Origin: Gnetum montanum
Taxonomy: Eukaryota; Streptophyta; Gnetopsida; Gnetales; Gnetaceae
Length of the DNA stretch: 64,000 bases
Assembly: GCA_015680685.1 (NCBI GenBank)
Contig: MNCI01013865.1
Span: 117,172-181,171 of the forward strand
Direction of reading: 5' to 3'
Shown here: positions 45,100-57,400 of the stretch, in pieces
Layout of the letters: the number at the start of each line of letters is the position of its first letter
Position numbering within the stretch: the stretch's first letter is position 1
Translations under genes and position numbers: made by a program
Notes under the pieces: model-generated
Database searches by the model: none
Told to the model about the DNA's origin: nothing
What the model saw: the letters and a program-made list of their open reading frames with translations, nothing else

Positions 45100-46640
45100 T
45101 AAAAGTTTGTAAACTATCATTTTAAGAAGAATCATTCAATGTGCAAACTCCAAGCTACATTCTTAGCCTCTATAATGTTTATAACTTAAGGGTTTGGTTA
45201 AAATATCAATGAGTTGATCTTCACGCTTACAAAACACCAAATCAATAACACCATCATTTCTTAGATACGCAAGAAGTGAAATCTCACATGAATATGCTTG
45301 CTTCTTCCATATAGCATAGGATTTTTGGATAAATTTATGATAAAATTGTTGTCACAGAGAATTGTAGTAATCCCCTCTTTCTTGAAATATATCTCATTAA
45401 GAATTTTTCTTAGTCAAATAGCTTGTCAAGCACAAGATGTTTCAGCAACAAGTTCAGCCTCTATGATTGACAATGCAACAATTGATTGCTTCTTGCATGA
45501 CCATGAAAAAACCCTGTGCCCATCATAAAAACATATCCCAAAGTGCTCTTCCTATCATCTTGATCTCCTAAATAATCACTATTAGTAAATCCCACAAAAT
45601 TAGATTTCTTACCTTTCTTGTAAAACAACCCAAAATCTTTAGTCCCTTATAGGTAACGAAATATTCTTTTAGTAGCCAACAAATGCATCTTCTTTTGAGA
45701 CTACATGTATCTATTGATAAGACTCATAGCATGCATTATATTGGGTCTAGTTGTAATCAAATACAATAGACTCCCAACAATTTTCTTGCAAAGTGTAACC
45801 TCCACCTTGCTTCCTTTAGGATCTTTGTTTACTCTTAAGCCAATCTCAATTGGAGTGCTTATAGGATTGCAAGCCTTCAGCTTAGACCTCTTCAAAATTT
45901 CTCTAACATAATTCTTTTGAGAAATAAAGATTTCAACAAGGGCTTACACTACTTCCATGCCAAGATAGTAATGCATTTTTCCAACATTAGTCATTTCAAA
46001 CTCATCCATCATTGACTTCCTAAATATTTTAAATGAATCACTATCATTTCTATTAAAAATAAGATCATCAACATATAAACATACAATGAGCACTTTTCCT
46101 GCGTCATCTTTGTAAAACGAATATGCTCATATGGACATTTTGAAATTCCTCTTAGAAAAATAAGTAATTATATGACTATACCAAGCTCTTGGAGCTTTTT
46201 TTTCATACAAAGCCTTTTTTAATTTATAGACCTTGTGCTCACTACCAAGCTTTGCAAAACTAGGGGGTTGAACAATAAATACCTATTCCTCCATGTCTCT
46301 ATGCAAGAATGTAGACTTGACATCCATTTGGAAGATAGGCCATGAATTTTGTGCTACGAATGCAATCACCAATCTAATTATATCATGTGTTGCAATAGCA
46401 GCAAAGACTTCTTTATAGTCAATCCCATATTCTTACTTGTATCCCTTAGCCACCAATCATGCCTTATACTTGTCAACTTCACTAGTCTCCTTTAGTTTTT
46501 TTTTTTTTGAAGACTCACTTCACACCAATAGTTTTGTGCCCTTCTGGAAGATTAACCAGCTCCCAAGTACCATTTCTCTGAATGGCCTAAATTTCATCCT
46601 CCATTTCCTTTCTCCATGTTGATTCTTTAATAACACTTTC
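45100..46640 (-). pseudogene. copia reverse transcriptase and RNase H
   Basis: Minus-strand frame. RT starts near 46640 (STWRKEMEDEI), has the active site LYVDDLIF near 46070 and MHYYLGMEV near 45970. Then KRSKLKACNPISTPIEIGL (45895-45840), GSLLYLITTRPNIMHAM and the RNase H with GFTNSDYLGDQDDRKST and DILTKPL near the end. The order and motifs are standard copia. Few stops relative to the gypsy copies, so possibly younger. Confidence 0.85.
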
Positions 46641-47960
46641 AAAATTTCTAGGATCATAATTTGCAAACAAAGCAAAGTGGATGATTAGGTCATCAAGTTG
46701 GTCAATCCTAGTTACCTCATAATCTAGCATCCATAAGGGTCTTTTTTGAATATGACAAGATTCAACTATTGTTGTTGGTGAAGTCTCAGCCTCCATAGTT
46801 CTTGGCGCTTCAACCTCCATGCCCTTTGGGGCCTCCATAGTCCTTGGTGCTTTGAAGTCTATTGTTCTAGGTTCTATAGTTTTAGGTGTTACGGAGTTTA
46901 CAGTTTCACTATTGAAAATAATTGAATTAGGCTACTATCCATTCCAATTCCAAGTGCTCTCTTCATCAAAGATGACATCTCTACTAGCCAGACTCTTCTT
47001 TGTCAAAGGATTATACAATTTATATTCTTTGGATGCTTCACTTATACCAAGAAAGATACATTTTTCACTCTTAGCCTCCAACTTCTTTCTCTTCTCATTA
47101 GGGATATGTGCATAGGCAATGCAACCAAAGATTCTAAAGTGATTCATTGTTGGTTTGCTCCCACTCCAGGCCTCTTCTAGTGTCATTTTTTGAATAGCAA
47201 AGGTGGAACTTCTTTTCAAAACATGGATGCTCCAATTTGTAGCCTCCAACCAGAAACTCTTTGGGATACTTCCTCTTACCAAGAGGCTTCTCACCATATT
47301 GAGGATGGTTTTATTTTTCCTCTCTAATACACCATTTTTTTGTGGTGTATAAGGGGCCATGAGGTCTCTCTGAATGCAATGATTCTCACAAAAAACATCA
47401 AACTCTTTTAAACAATATTCTCCTCCATGTTCTATACAAAGAGTCTTAATGATATTTCTAGACTTGTTCTCAACACACTCCTTGAAGGTTTAAATGAATT
47501 AAAAGCTTTAGAATTATCTTGCAAAAAATAAACCCAACTTTTTTTATTATAATGATCAATGAACGTGACCAAGTACCTCCTACCTCCATTTGGATATGGT
47601 TTTATTGGCCCACAAATTTCAAAGTGAATCAGCTCAAGGGCATTCTTTGCTCTCCATTATTTTTCTTGAAAGAACTGAGAACAATGTCTTTTACCAACAA
47701 CACATTCTTCATAGGCTCTAAAAGGAATTCTAATTTGAGGAAGACCAATCACCATATTTTTCTGTTGTAGAGTCTTTAATCCTCCAAAATTCAAGTTCCC
47801 ATAGCAAAAATGCCAAAGCCATGTTGGGTCTTTTACTTTAGCCTTTAGGCAAGATTGTGCACTTTTAATCCTTAATGGAAATAATTTGTTGGAGCACATT
47901 TGAACAATTACAATAGCTCCTATTGAAGGATCATAAATTTCACAAGGATCCTTGTAACTG
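46640..47960 (-). pseudogene. copia integrase
   Basis: 47657-47899 holds the zinc-domain part HFCYGNLNFGGLKTLQQKNM and ECVVGKRHCSQF. 46935-47360 holds MAPYTPQKNGVLERKNKTIL (catalytic Glu in NGVLERKN), MVRSLLVRGSIPKSFWLEA and FGCIAYAHIPNEKRKKLEAK. The first catalytic Asp region near 47590 is broken (frameshift around 47500). Confidence 0.85.
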
Positions 47961-47979
47961 TTTATTACATAACCCTTCT

Positions 47980-49080
47980 CTTACAATTGACCAGCGCTTA
48001 ACAAATTTCTTTTCAAATTAGGAACATAAAAAACATTGAAAATTATTTCTACAAAACCATTCTTGGTTCTAATGTCAATATCCCCCTTTCCCATTACATT
48101 TATGGTAGAAAAATCACCAAAACTTATTGTAAAATGAAAACTTTCATGTAAGTAAGAAAAAAAAGACTTACATCCACACATATGGTTGCTATAGCCATAT
48201 CCACATACCATACATTTGACTAAGACTCTCAGTTGGCTTGAACAACCATCAACAAAGTCTTAGACTTCTTCTCTTTTACAAAATTTGATTTCTCTCTTTT
48301 GTCATTGGGTAGTTTAGTGTAGCATTTAGAATGATAGTGTCTATATTTATGACATCTAAAGAATTCCACCTTAGATTTGTCAACTTTTCCTCTACCTTTG
48401 CCTTGAAATTTATCGCCATCCAATTTGAAATGTCTACTACCATCTCTATTTCCACGATCTCCTCTTCCTCTACATCTTCCTCTTGAGGAATAATTAAAAG
48501 TAGAAGCCTTCAAAGCTTGCTCTTCAAAAGTTGAATTTTGATTAATATTCTATTCATGAACTAATAAAGAACTTTGAATTTCATCAAGGGAAAATGCATT
48601 AACATCTTTGGATTCTTCAATTGAACAAACAACATAATCAAACTTAGGGAATAGGGAACACAATATCTTCTTAACAATAATCACATCCTCAATCTTCTCA
48701 CCATGAAATCACATGTTATTGACTATCCCCATTGTCCTTGCATAATAGCTAGTAACAAACTTCCCATCTTTCATCTGCAGAGTTTCAAAATCCCTTCTCA
48801 AGGCTTGAAGCTATGCACACTTTACTCTTAAAGACCCTTGATATTTCTTCTTCATAGAATTCCAAATATCCTTGGAAGTTTCTTTGATAAGAATAGTCTC
48901 TAGGATAGAACAATCTATTTCTTGAAATAAATAATTCTTCACCTTCAAATATTTCAACCTCAATCCCTCTAGCTCCTTTCTTTGTTCATTTGTGAGTGCA
49001 ACCTCAACTACAACTACTACTACACCATCTTCAACAACTTGCCAATACTCCTTAGACTTTAATAAATTTTCCATCAACAT
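47980..49080 (-). pseudogene. copia gag and protease
   Basis: Gag from 49080: MLMENLLKSKEYWQVVEDG, then LKVKNYLFQEIDCSILETIL. 48229-48513 holds an Arg/Gly-rich stretch and a knuckle, CHKYRHYHSKC, lacking the first Cys. 47981-48211 ends FVEIIFNVFYVPNLKRNLLS, the conserved protease tail that precedes integrase. The protease active site (DSGCS in the family) is degraded near 48190-48240. The Gag start shown is the best ATG after the PBS. Confidence 0.8.
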
Positions 49081-49253
49081 GCTCCAATGGTCATAGTAAC
49101 CATTAAAATGTGGGATGGTAGGTTATAAAAAAATTTTAGAGGCCATTTATGCACTACTATGCTCTTCTCTCAAGCCTCCTAAACTAGGTGCACTACTATG
49201 CTTTTCTATCTAGCCTCCTGAACTGGGATTTCTCTCTAGCCTCCTGAACGAAG

Positions 49254-49265
49254 CATCGATACCAT
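49254..49265 (-). other. Primer binding site of the copia element (initiator tRNA-Met type)
   Basis: Minus strand after the 5' LTR: ATGGTATCGATGC. Copia elements use TGGTATCAGAGC; the first seven bases match. Confidence 0.65.
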
Positions 49266-49638
49266 TGTCAACCTCTAAGGCTATGCACTACTAGCCTCAA
49301 ATAAGAAAAAAGAAAGAAAATAGAACAAAACAAGGGCAAATAGAGGTAATTGAATTTTCACTTTTTTATTCAACTAATACCCCCCCTTAAATAGGCAAAT
49401 ACATCAATAGAAAATAGCAACTTCTATAATGATCAAGCCTTCAACTTCTATAATGATTGACCCTTCAACTTCTATAATGATCGATCCTTCAACTTTTGTA
49501 ACGAAAAACTCTTTAAGTTCTATAACGATTGACCATTCAACTTCTAAAGAATGAAAATAGCAACTGAATCCCTAAGAACAATTCCTAAAGACTAGGAAAA
49601 ATATCAAAAGCATGTTTAATAATTAAACATATTTAACA
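49266..49638 (-). mobile_element. 5' LTR of the copia element
   Basis: 373 bp, matches 44687-45086, with a C-rich interruption (ACCCCCCCTTAAA) near 49380 and about five repeat units at 49427-49545. Confidence 0.85.
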
Positions 49639-50690
49639 ATTTATACAAAAGCATGCAATATTGATCATTTGTAAGTGGACATCATATTTTGATCTCTAGC
49701 CTAAAAAATATTCTAAAGCTTCCTATTTTGTTAAGCTCTTTAATCTTCCATTAACCTTTTAGATGGTTTTGTAACAGCTTTTTAGTTTTCTTAGTCTCAT
49801 TAAACATATGGAATTTATTCCCTTACCATTTGGTCCTTGTAGATGTTTTTTTCTTTCTTTCTTTCTTTTTCTAAAATAAATCTTCTTACTTGTAAAAAGA
49901 AATTGATATTTCAAATAGGAAAAAATACTTTTATTCAACTAATTACATATTATAGTCTTCATAGTTTTTTGTACTTCTATTACTAGTAAGGATATTTGTG
50001 TAATGTTTTTTATTTTGTTCTTAATAAAAAATGCATAAAAAACATGTTAAAATTGAGGATAAAAATATAATTAAAATTGAAGATATGAAAAATCAATTTA
50101 ATGTCAATGATAAGAATGACCAAATGGTAATAAAGAAACTAAAGAATATAGAAGCTTCTATGAATATATTTACTTATACTATAGAAAGTATTGATTAGTC
50201 TAGACAAATAGTTCATAAGATAAATTTATCCTTATTTGATAAAAATAATGTTAAATATTAAAACTAATATTAATAAGCATGTTATATTTGATGGTAAATA
50301 TTCTTAAAATTAGTTTAACAATAAGCAAAAAAGTAGTTATGATGACTAATATGTAATAACATTTTGTATTTGATGTGACTTTTTGTAATACCATGCTTTT
50401 ACATCAACCTAGAATATGAATGTAATAGTATGTATCTTAGCCAAGTAGTAATTTGATTGGATGTACTTGGAAATAAGCTATTTTGAATTTCTTATGAGAA
50501 AGAGAAGTTATTCCATTTTTATGATAGTATAAGGCTCTAAAAGCTACGATAGTATGAACTTAGGAAGAAGTATAGATACCATGGTAAAATACAGTATAAG
50601 AATAGTAACTATGATCAAAGATGGTAAATGAATAGTAACGTTAGTAAAGTAAATCATAATTAGTGTAAAGTAGATGTAAAATGTGAAAAA
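49639..50690. other. Decayed AT-rich DNA, no gene recognised
   Basis: A plus-strand segment 50020-50260 reads like Lys/Asn/Ile-rich coding sequence (a decayed gag is possible), but stops are frequent and no domain is visible. Confidence 0.35.
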
Positions 50691-51420
50691 GTGGTTAGTG
50701 GGGTGGAGAAGATACTAGAGGAAGAAGGTTCTCCTAGAAACTTCCAATGGAGGTGACATCTTCCAACCATCAATTACCCACACTTTATAAATAAATCTCT
50801 AAAACTCAAGTGATTTCTCCTATCTTAGGCCTATAAATATCTCCCTAGCCCCTAAACACCAAGCAAAAGGAGGAAGAGCCACTAGGAAGAGAAAAAGACC
50901 ATAAGGACTAAGACTATGATAAAAGTAAAGTAAAATTTTCTAAAAATAATTTCTAAGGTTGGGTAAGTTCATCTCCTACCCCTACTCTAATGTAACTATC
51001 TCTTATTAGGGTATGTGCATGTATGTGTGTGTGTATTGCACATGCATGTAACATAAGATTATTTTACTTGTAATGTGATGATACATATTTCTTGCATAAA
51101 GTTACTATTTTATTCATTATCTAATGAAGAGATATCAAAGCTTTATCTAGGGGTGGCTTTGTGATTATATAATTCTTATGTGGTAATAATAATACTCTCT
51201 TTAAGGTTATTTGATCATGTCAAATGAAGGTTATTAGGAATAATCAATTATACACAAATAATCCCAATTATCTCTTGATGTTTGTATGTATGTGATGATT
51301 GATCTTGTAATTTAAAAAACAATTTAACCTTGATTCCTTATTAAATCTATAGGGATACGTAGGTAGTCAGGACCATGGCCTTTAATGCAAGCACCCTTCC
51401 TTTTTTTTGAAAGAAAATTT
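50690..51420 (+). mobile_element. Possible solo LTR of another gypsy family
   Basis: A CCTATAAATAT box at 50829-50839 is followed by a purine-rich leader, a GTGTGTGT tract near 51020 and a GGGATACGTAGGTAGTCAGG block at 51352, a motif often found in the U5/leader of plant gypsy LTRs. I cannot define the ends and find no second copy in the window. Confidence 0.35.
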
Positions 51421-51604
51421 TAAAAACATTTTGATTTAATTAATTAGTATATATTTTCTTTGTGAACACTCTATAGATTGGCAAGTATAGTTAGTTGTTG
51501 TAGGTGTAATTGTTGATTTGATGACAATTTTATAAATATAATTTTACTTGAAGATTAATTATAATTATTCTTATGTTAATTATTTCTTATAGTGGTTGGA
51601 ATCT

Positions 51605-51865
51605 CATTATATAATATCTACCATTAGCCTTCGTGGTCGCATCTATGGGGATAGACTCTAACATGGTACCTAGAGTTATGACCAATGGACCTTGCATGAT
51701 TATGATGATACCTATTATTGGCCTCTATGGTTTTGTCGATTGAGATAGGCTCCCACATGGTATATAGAGTTGTAACCAATGGGTTATGTGCCTACCATTG
51801 GGCTCTATGATTGCATCAGTGGGATAGGCACCCAAGAAGGCAAATAGAGTGTATACCAAAGGAGT
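51605..51865. repeat. Triplicated ~95-bp imperfect tandem repeat
   Basis: Three units with the landmark order CTACCATT-GGC-CT-TGGT-GCATC-GGGATAGRC-CCAA-ATGG-A-ATAGAGT-ATGACCAATGG begin near 51628, 51707 and 51790. Units differ at 15-25 percent of positions by eye. No coding frame is conserved among them. Confidence 0.6.
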
Positions 51866-52291
51866 TAATAAGTTGTATGAGGTTTTCACTACTAAAGAAA
51901 ACTCATTATAATGATTTTACTAATAAATACTATCTTTATATATATTATGTGGTTGGTGTGCATTATGCAGATTGATTTCCTCTTATATTTTGATTATCTA
52001 ATAGTTCTATTGCTAATTCTCATATGTCTATGCATATGATTTTGCATTGGATTTGTTATATTTTCTTAAAAATACCCAAAGAAGGATTCAAATTATATAA
52101 GAAGGGTTCCAGTCTACTAGGTAGTAATGAGTTATAAACTTCTCTAAATCTTGGGTGTATCTATTTTTCACTTATTTTAGGTTCCAACATCCCAAATTAT
52201 GTAAGATGTGTGTACAAAAATGGAAAAAATTGATATTGGAAAATTGAAAGAATCCGTGTGGAACAATTTTAACCCTAGGATCCATGGGCCT

Positions 52292-53190
52292 TGATGAGTC
52301 ATGATATCATACCTGCAATATTGGGCCCTCGATATCAGATACGTGATATCAAAGTTTCTGAAGCGATATTAGACATACAATATCGAAACTTGTCTCATTG
52401 CCTATAAATAAGAGATAGGGGCACTTGGTTTCACAATTAGTTTTCTTAGTCCCTTAGCCAAACCCTTGTGGTTTTTCCTTTCTAGAGTTAGAATTATTTC
52501 TAAGTGTCTGTAGTAGGAGTCATCAAGTGAACGGATCTTTATTCAAGCATTGTGTACCTGAGCATACCTTGTGTCCAGAAATAAAGACAAACTTTGTGAT
52601 AAACCTTGCAAAATTTAGTATAGCTTAATTATTTCATTTAAATGTTATTTACTATTATTTGCTACTCTTATTAGTTAATTAATGTTATTTTTATTGAATT
52701 GTTAATTACCCATGAATTAGCACACTTAGTACGACCAATTTATGCATACATGGAACACTTGGTAACCCAGTAATGACTAGTGTTTGGTANCGCATACATG
52801 GAACACTTGGTAACCCAGTAATGACTAGTGTTTGGTAATCCTAGTAGTGTTGCACTAGTTTAGGATATGTCCAGCAAATGGGAATAAATGCTATTGTTAG
52901 GACTAGTTAGAGAATAGTTAACTAGTTAAATCAAGTTAGTTATTAGATTATTTCATTCCTCAAATGTAAGCACCAGGAACATAAAACATAAAAAAGCATA
53001 AAAATCATATACCTCAAGATTACTTAACCATACAATTATGCCTTACAAGTAAGCTTGGGAAGATAATGATTGCATGACCCATCCTTGTTTTGTGTAAGTG
53101 CATAAGCACTTAATCCTTGAAGTTTGATTGGATTGTGTGTAAACACTCATATTCATATGGTTGGACATAGGGGTACCTCACTACTCATTA
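52292..53190 (+). mobile_element. Athila-like LTR (plus-strand array, first)
   Basis: Starts TGATGAGTCATGATATC and ends GGTACCTCACTACTCATTA, followed by a PBS. GATATC-rich U3 start (52300-52385), TATA 52403-52410 and GTAACC-type core. Length is inflated by about 47 bp from the duplication at the N at 52790. Confidence 0.85.
52744..52837. repeat. 46-bp direct duplication around an N (contig joint)
   Basis: 52744-52789 is repeated at 52792-52837 with N at 52790 and one extra C. No other LTR of this family has the duplication, so it is an unmerged contig overlap. Confidence 0.85.
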
Positions 53191-53209
53191 TTGGTGTCGT
53201 TGTCGGGGA
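53191..53209 (+). other. tRNA-Asp primer binding site
   Basis: TTGGTGTCGTTGTCGGGGA, three C-to-T changes from the tRNA-Asp complement. Best preserved PBS in the window. Confidence 0.85.
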
Positions 53210-53327
53210 TTTTGTTGTTTGTGCATTGATTAGAACTTAGGAAATCTTTCCATTATTGGAATGAACCCTTAGGGTTAGTTATCATACAATCATTAAAAAG
53301 AGAGTATTACAGATTGAGTAATCAATC

Positions 53328-55690
53328 ATGTCTCCTTCTTCTTATGAGAGTGCTTCATCGACTAGCTCTACATAATGAACAATCGAAGGTGGAGTACACA
53401 TGATGATCTGCTAGTGCCATGGTATATGCTCATCATAATGTGTATAAACCAAACTTTACCTTTATCCTCCATCAAGATGAACAACTACATTGGTGTGATT
53501 TATAAGGTAACATAGTATTACCTCCCAATCGCTCAGTCCCAAGCATGCTTCTTCATGCTCTCACACGAATTGGTATGCAACACTTCTAGGTAGAGTATGT
53601 TGTGCATGAACATGACTTGAGAGAATATCAACCCACAGAGGCACAACACCAAAGGGACTTACAATAGGAGAGACATTACAAATCTATGAAGGAAAAGTAA
53701 TCTCAAGATGTTTCGTATGTCCTAAGTGAAAACGAGGGTGAACCTGCCTTAGGAGATTTTCCACAAAACGATGTTCCTCTCATTGACTTCAGTTAAGGAT
53801 TTGTGTATCAAAATCTTCACTCAACTATTCGTAACCTAGGTTTTGATACGAATAGACACAAAGGATTTAAAAAAGGAACACAAACATGTGACATTAATGG
53901 ACATTCCAATTGTAACCGTGATCAAGGCTAAGACCACCAAAGAGAAAGTGACAACCACCATCATAGTCCCAGTTCTCCTTCCTCATCACCTTCATCATCT
54001 CCTTCCCCTCTCCTTTGGGATCTGAACATAGTCATAAAGGGAAAGACCATGAGAACAATGGTAAGAGAAATAGAGATCATAGACAAAATAGTCAAGAAAT
54101 GGGATGAGGCATTCCAAAGAAACACATCACGCAAGGAGGGAGAGTAGGATACAACATAGGCATCATAGACATCATAGGCAATACAATCACGATGAACCCC
54201 TACTCATCACCTAAAGTATGTTAGATATAATAGAGGTCTTTAGGATTCCAACCAGGCACCAGAAGGATAGTAGGATCAAAAGACTATACATGAACAACAT
54301 TCCATGATTTGAAGGGGAATACAATGCTAATCCTCAAAATCATCTACAAGCATTTCATGATACATGTTCCTTGCAAAATTTAGAAAAAAAGTGGAAAAAA
54401 CTAAATTTTTTTCCTTAGACACTGATTAAGGAAGTGGAGAGTTGGTACCAGTCCTTAGAACTAGAATCCATTTGTCAATGGAATACCATGTTAAAGGTAT
54501 TCAACAATAAGTACCAAATGTACTCTTGAGTGTCCAACCTACGTAAGCAAATCCAAGGAGGACAAAAACCCTTGGATGCTACCATGGGCTAATATTATGC
54601 ATTATTACATCATTTCCCTAGCCATGATTACTCACAAAGAGAACAACTACGCCATCTCATAGATGGGCTTAGATATGAAATGCGAAGAACCCTTGGAACT
54701 TATGCCCAAGAAAGGCTATCTAAGCTCAGATTCCATTAAATACAAAGATTGTTGAAGCAAGTTGCTAAGGAGGAAGGTGAGTTAAGGAAAAGAAAAAGTG
54801 TAGAGGAATACAACAAAGATCCTTCCCATCTAAAGAAGGAAGTTAGATTTTGTGAAGATGAAGAAGAGTCACCACTCGAAGAGATGGTGAATACAAAGAC
54901 TTTGCCCATTAAAAAATTTGCATCATAAGTATCACCAAAGGTAGATCAAATGTGGAACTCCCTAGATGATAAATTTTAAACTATTCTAAAAATATTAGAG
55001 GAGTCTAGAGAACAAAGTAGTGGTCAAGAGATAAGGAAAAAGAAAGAAGTAGAGTCTATACGTAACAAAGGTAAAAACAAAGTTGCCATCATTGAAGAGG
55101 TTGTGGATTCGAACACAGAAAATGATGATGGATGTGAGATATGATAATACGACCATCCTAAGGGATGTTTCCTAGTAGTATTAAATCTTCAAGAGTTTAG
55201 GGTGTATGCACTAAACCCACAATTAAATAGATAGCAAGCACCCAAAAGGTTACGTTATCCTCGAGGTAACCCAAGCTAGTTCCAGCAACCCTTGACATAT
55301 TATCCAAGTGGAGCTCCACCACAACCAAATGAATAGTATCAATAGTGACAACACCCACAATCATGGAGAATGACATTACCACATCAACAATATCCTTATC
55401 ATCAACCTAACCCATACGGGTACTACATTTAGTAGCTAATCTCTCAATGTGACTCCACTAGTCACGTCATTCCTTAGCATCACTACCAAACTCACGAGTA
55501 CTATAGAACTCCTTCTCCTAGGAGTGATGTTTCACAAATATACTATCCTTCTCCTCCAACTACAACTCTTCCACCATTAGGTCCATTACCACCTACTCCA
55601 ACTATGCAAGGTGAGCTTTTTACCTAGCCATAACAACATAATACTACAAAGGCTATCAATCCTCAACACTACTAGGATTTTTAAAGAACT
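53328..55690 (+). pseudogene. gag of a plus-strand Athila-like copy
   Basis: Starts ATG 53328 (MSPSSYESASS). The gag domain is the clearest in the window at 54240-54740: EGEYNANPQNHLQAFHDTC, then TLIKEVESWYQSLELESI (family LxxxAxxWLxSLPxxSI) and EQLRHLIDGLRYEMRRTL. Then a Lys/Glu-rich segment, EEVVDSNTENDDGCEI and a YDHPKGC knuckle remnant (55120-55165), and a Pro/Gln/Tyr-rich tail to about 55680. Many single-base stops, few frameshifts. No protease or RT follows: the body jumps to 3' sequence. Confidence 0.75.
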
Positions 55691-55905
55691 TTGCAATTTT
55701 TTTAATTTTCAATGTCTATCTAGAATTTTTGTCACTTTGTCATTTTGTATGCATCAACTCAAATAAAATTTTATAATGTGGCACTTAGAGTTAGTTATTA
55801 GTTTGCATATCAGTCAATAATCCCATACATTTCCAATAGTTTGTAAGGAACTTGTTCCTCATTTTGTTTAACTTGAGGATGAGTTTTCATTTAGTCATGG
55901 ATGTA
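55691..55905 (+). other. 3' untranslated end and PPT remnant of the first plus-strand body
   Basis: Aligns with 59240-59368: 'tcagtcaataatcccatac...' matches 'tcgttaataattccatac...', then GGATGAGTTTTCATTTAG and a decayed polypurine tract (ATGGATGTA for TGGGGGTA). Shows that gag is fused directly to the 3' end. Confidence 0.6.
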
Positions 55906-56773
55906 TCATGAGTTATGATTTTCTTGGCTTTGATATTAAATATCTAATATCAGAGCCTTGATATCAGATACCTAATATTGGGCCCCTAGATGATTTATTC
56001 AATATTTGATATCAAGGGGGTATGGGCCAATCCATAAATATAGCACTTGGATGCATGGTTTAAGTAATATTTTTGCATTAGTTTTTCATAGTTTTGTTAA
56101 TAGAGTAGTTGAAATCTTGTAGGTTTATTCTTTAATCTTACAGAACAATTAGTGAGTGCCCATAGAGTGAATCTGAGTTAGTTGTATGGAGTCTTATTTG
56201 AGTGGCAATGTACCTAGACATATTCCATGAATGACAATAAGATTGAGATTCATTCTTATTCATTATAGCACTTTAGCTAAGATTAGATTTACTTTCCATG
56301 CAATTTACTTTTTATGTATTTAGATAATATTTATATTTTCATGCATGTTAATTAATTAGGCACATAAGTATGATTGCTTTAAGCATGCGTATGACTCTTG
56401 GTAATCCCAACAATGCTTAACGTTTGGTAACCCAACAACATTATATGTGTTCAAGATGTGCATAGGAAGTGGGATTAGGTACTTATGTTAGGGTAGTTGA
56501 TTATTAATTAGTAATTAAATTAGTTAAATTAATTACAAATTGAGTTTCAACCTATTGTTAATCATAGAACAATAAAATATAAAATAATAAAAATCATATG
56601 CCTCACTCTGGACTAAATCATATGTGATAAAGCTACCACTAGTTTAAGTGGGAAGATAGCAAACTGTGATGATCTAGATACCAAAACTAGTCCCATCCAT
56701 GGAATTTGATAAAATTGTGCATGAATGCTTGTGATTCGTATGGTTGGGCATAGGGGTACCTCACCATTCATCA
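55906..56773 (+). mobile_element. Athila-like LTR (plus-strand array, second)
   Basis: Starts TCATGAGTTATGATT (G to C in the TGATGA start), GATATC-type U3, CATAAATA in place of the TATA box, GTAATCC/GTAACCC core at 56400-56435, ends CACCATTCATCA. It is shared by the two plus-strand bodies. Confidence 0.8.
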
Positions 56774-56792
56774 TTGGCATTGTTGTTGGGGA
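56774..56792 (+). other. tRNA-Asp primer binding site
   Basis: TTGGCATTGTTGTTGGGGA, five transitions from consensus, next to the LTR end at 56773. Confidence 0.8.
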
Positions 56793-56864
56793 AATCACAA
56801 GGATTCTAACAAGAACTATTAGAAAATATTGGAAATACTAGAGAACAAAGCTTAATGATGCCCT

Positions 56865-57400
56865 TTGGACCTATTACTTAACATGGAAATATCCTTAAGC
56901 TATTCTCCCTATGAGCTTTTATATGGAAAATTACTAACACTTCCTATTCAATTCAAGCTTCATACACTTTCAATAACCTATGACCTCGACCTTGACTTGA
57001 GCCTAGCACAAAAAGAAAGACTAATGAATCTCAGCATGCTAGATAAAAATCAATTGGTGGCCCTATTATCTAATGAGTTGCACAAGGCCTACAAAAAAAA
57101 AGCATCATGACTTTAAAATTATAAAAGTCAAATTTTAGCAAGGAAATAAGGTTCTTTACTAGAACCCCACACACATACCTTAATGAACTAATTGTGGGAA
57201 GGACCTTACCTCATTTATGAAACTTTTTCTTTTGGGGCCATGATGATCTACAAATCTAAGACCCTATACAAGAAATAGTTGGTTAACATCTAACAAATTA
57301 AACCTTTCCACCAACATAAGCTAGCTAATACAACAAATGCCTCATTGAATGGAAAAGCACACTCCATATTTCAGATCTCCTCCTTTCAACTTAGTCATGG
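56865..57400 (+). pseudogene. Integrase C-terminal fragment of the second plus-strand body
   Basis: SLSYSPYELLYGKLLTLPIQ (family TPYxLVYGKxxxLPIE), then DLDLSLAQKERLMNLSMLDK and LLSNELHKAYKKKA, then a broken C-terminal part like 9760-9960 of X. It follows the PBS by only 73 bases, so gag, protease, RT, RNase H and most of integrase are deleted. Confidence 0.8.

Larger units (their letters stand above)
44687..49638 (-). mobile_element. Ty1/copia retrotransposon
   Basis: LTRs at 44687-45086 and 49266-49638, both starting TGTCARCCTCTA on the plus strand and ending TTTAACA. On the minus strand: PBS, gag, protease, integrase, RT, RNase H, PPT. Integrase before RT is the Ty1/copia order. About 4.95 kb. 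No matching 5-bp target duplication (CTCTA left, ATTTA right). The YVDD motif and RT sequence recall the Tork lineage, a tentative call. Confidence 0.9.

Noticed and set aside
44687-49638. Target-site duplication for the copia element
   Set aside because: Flanking pentamers CTCTA and ATTTA differ at two positions; not claimed.
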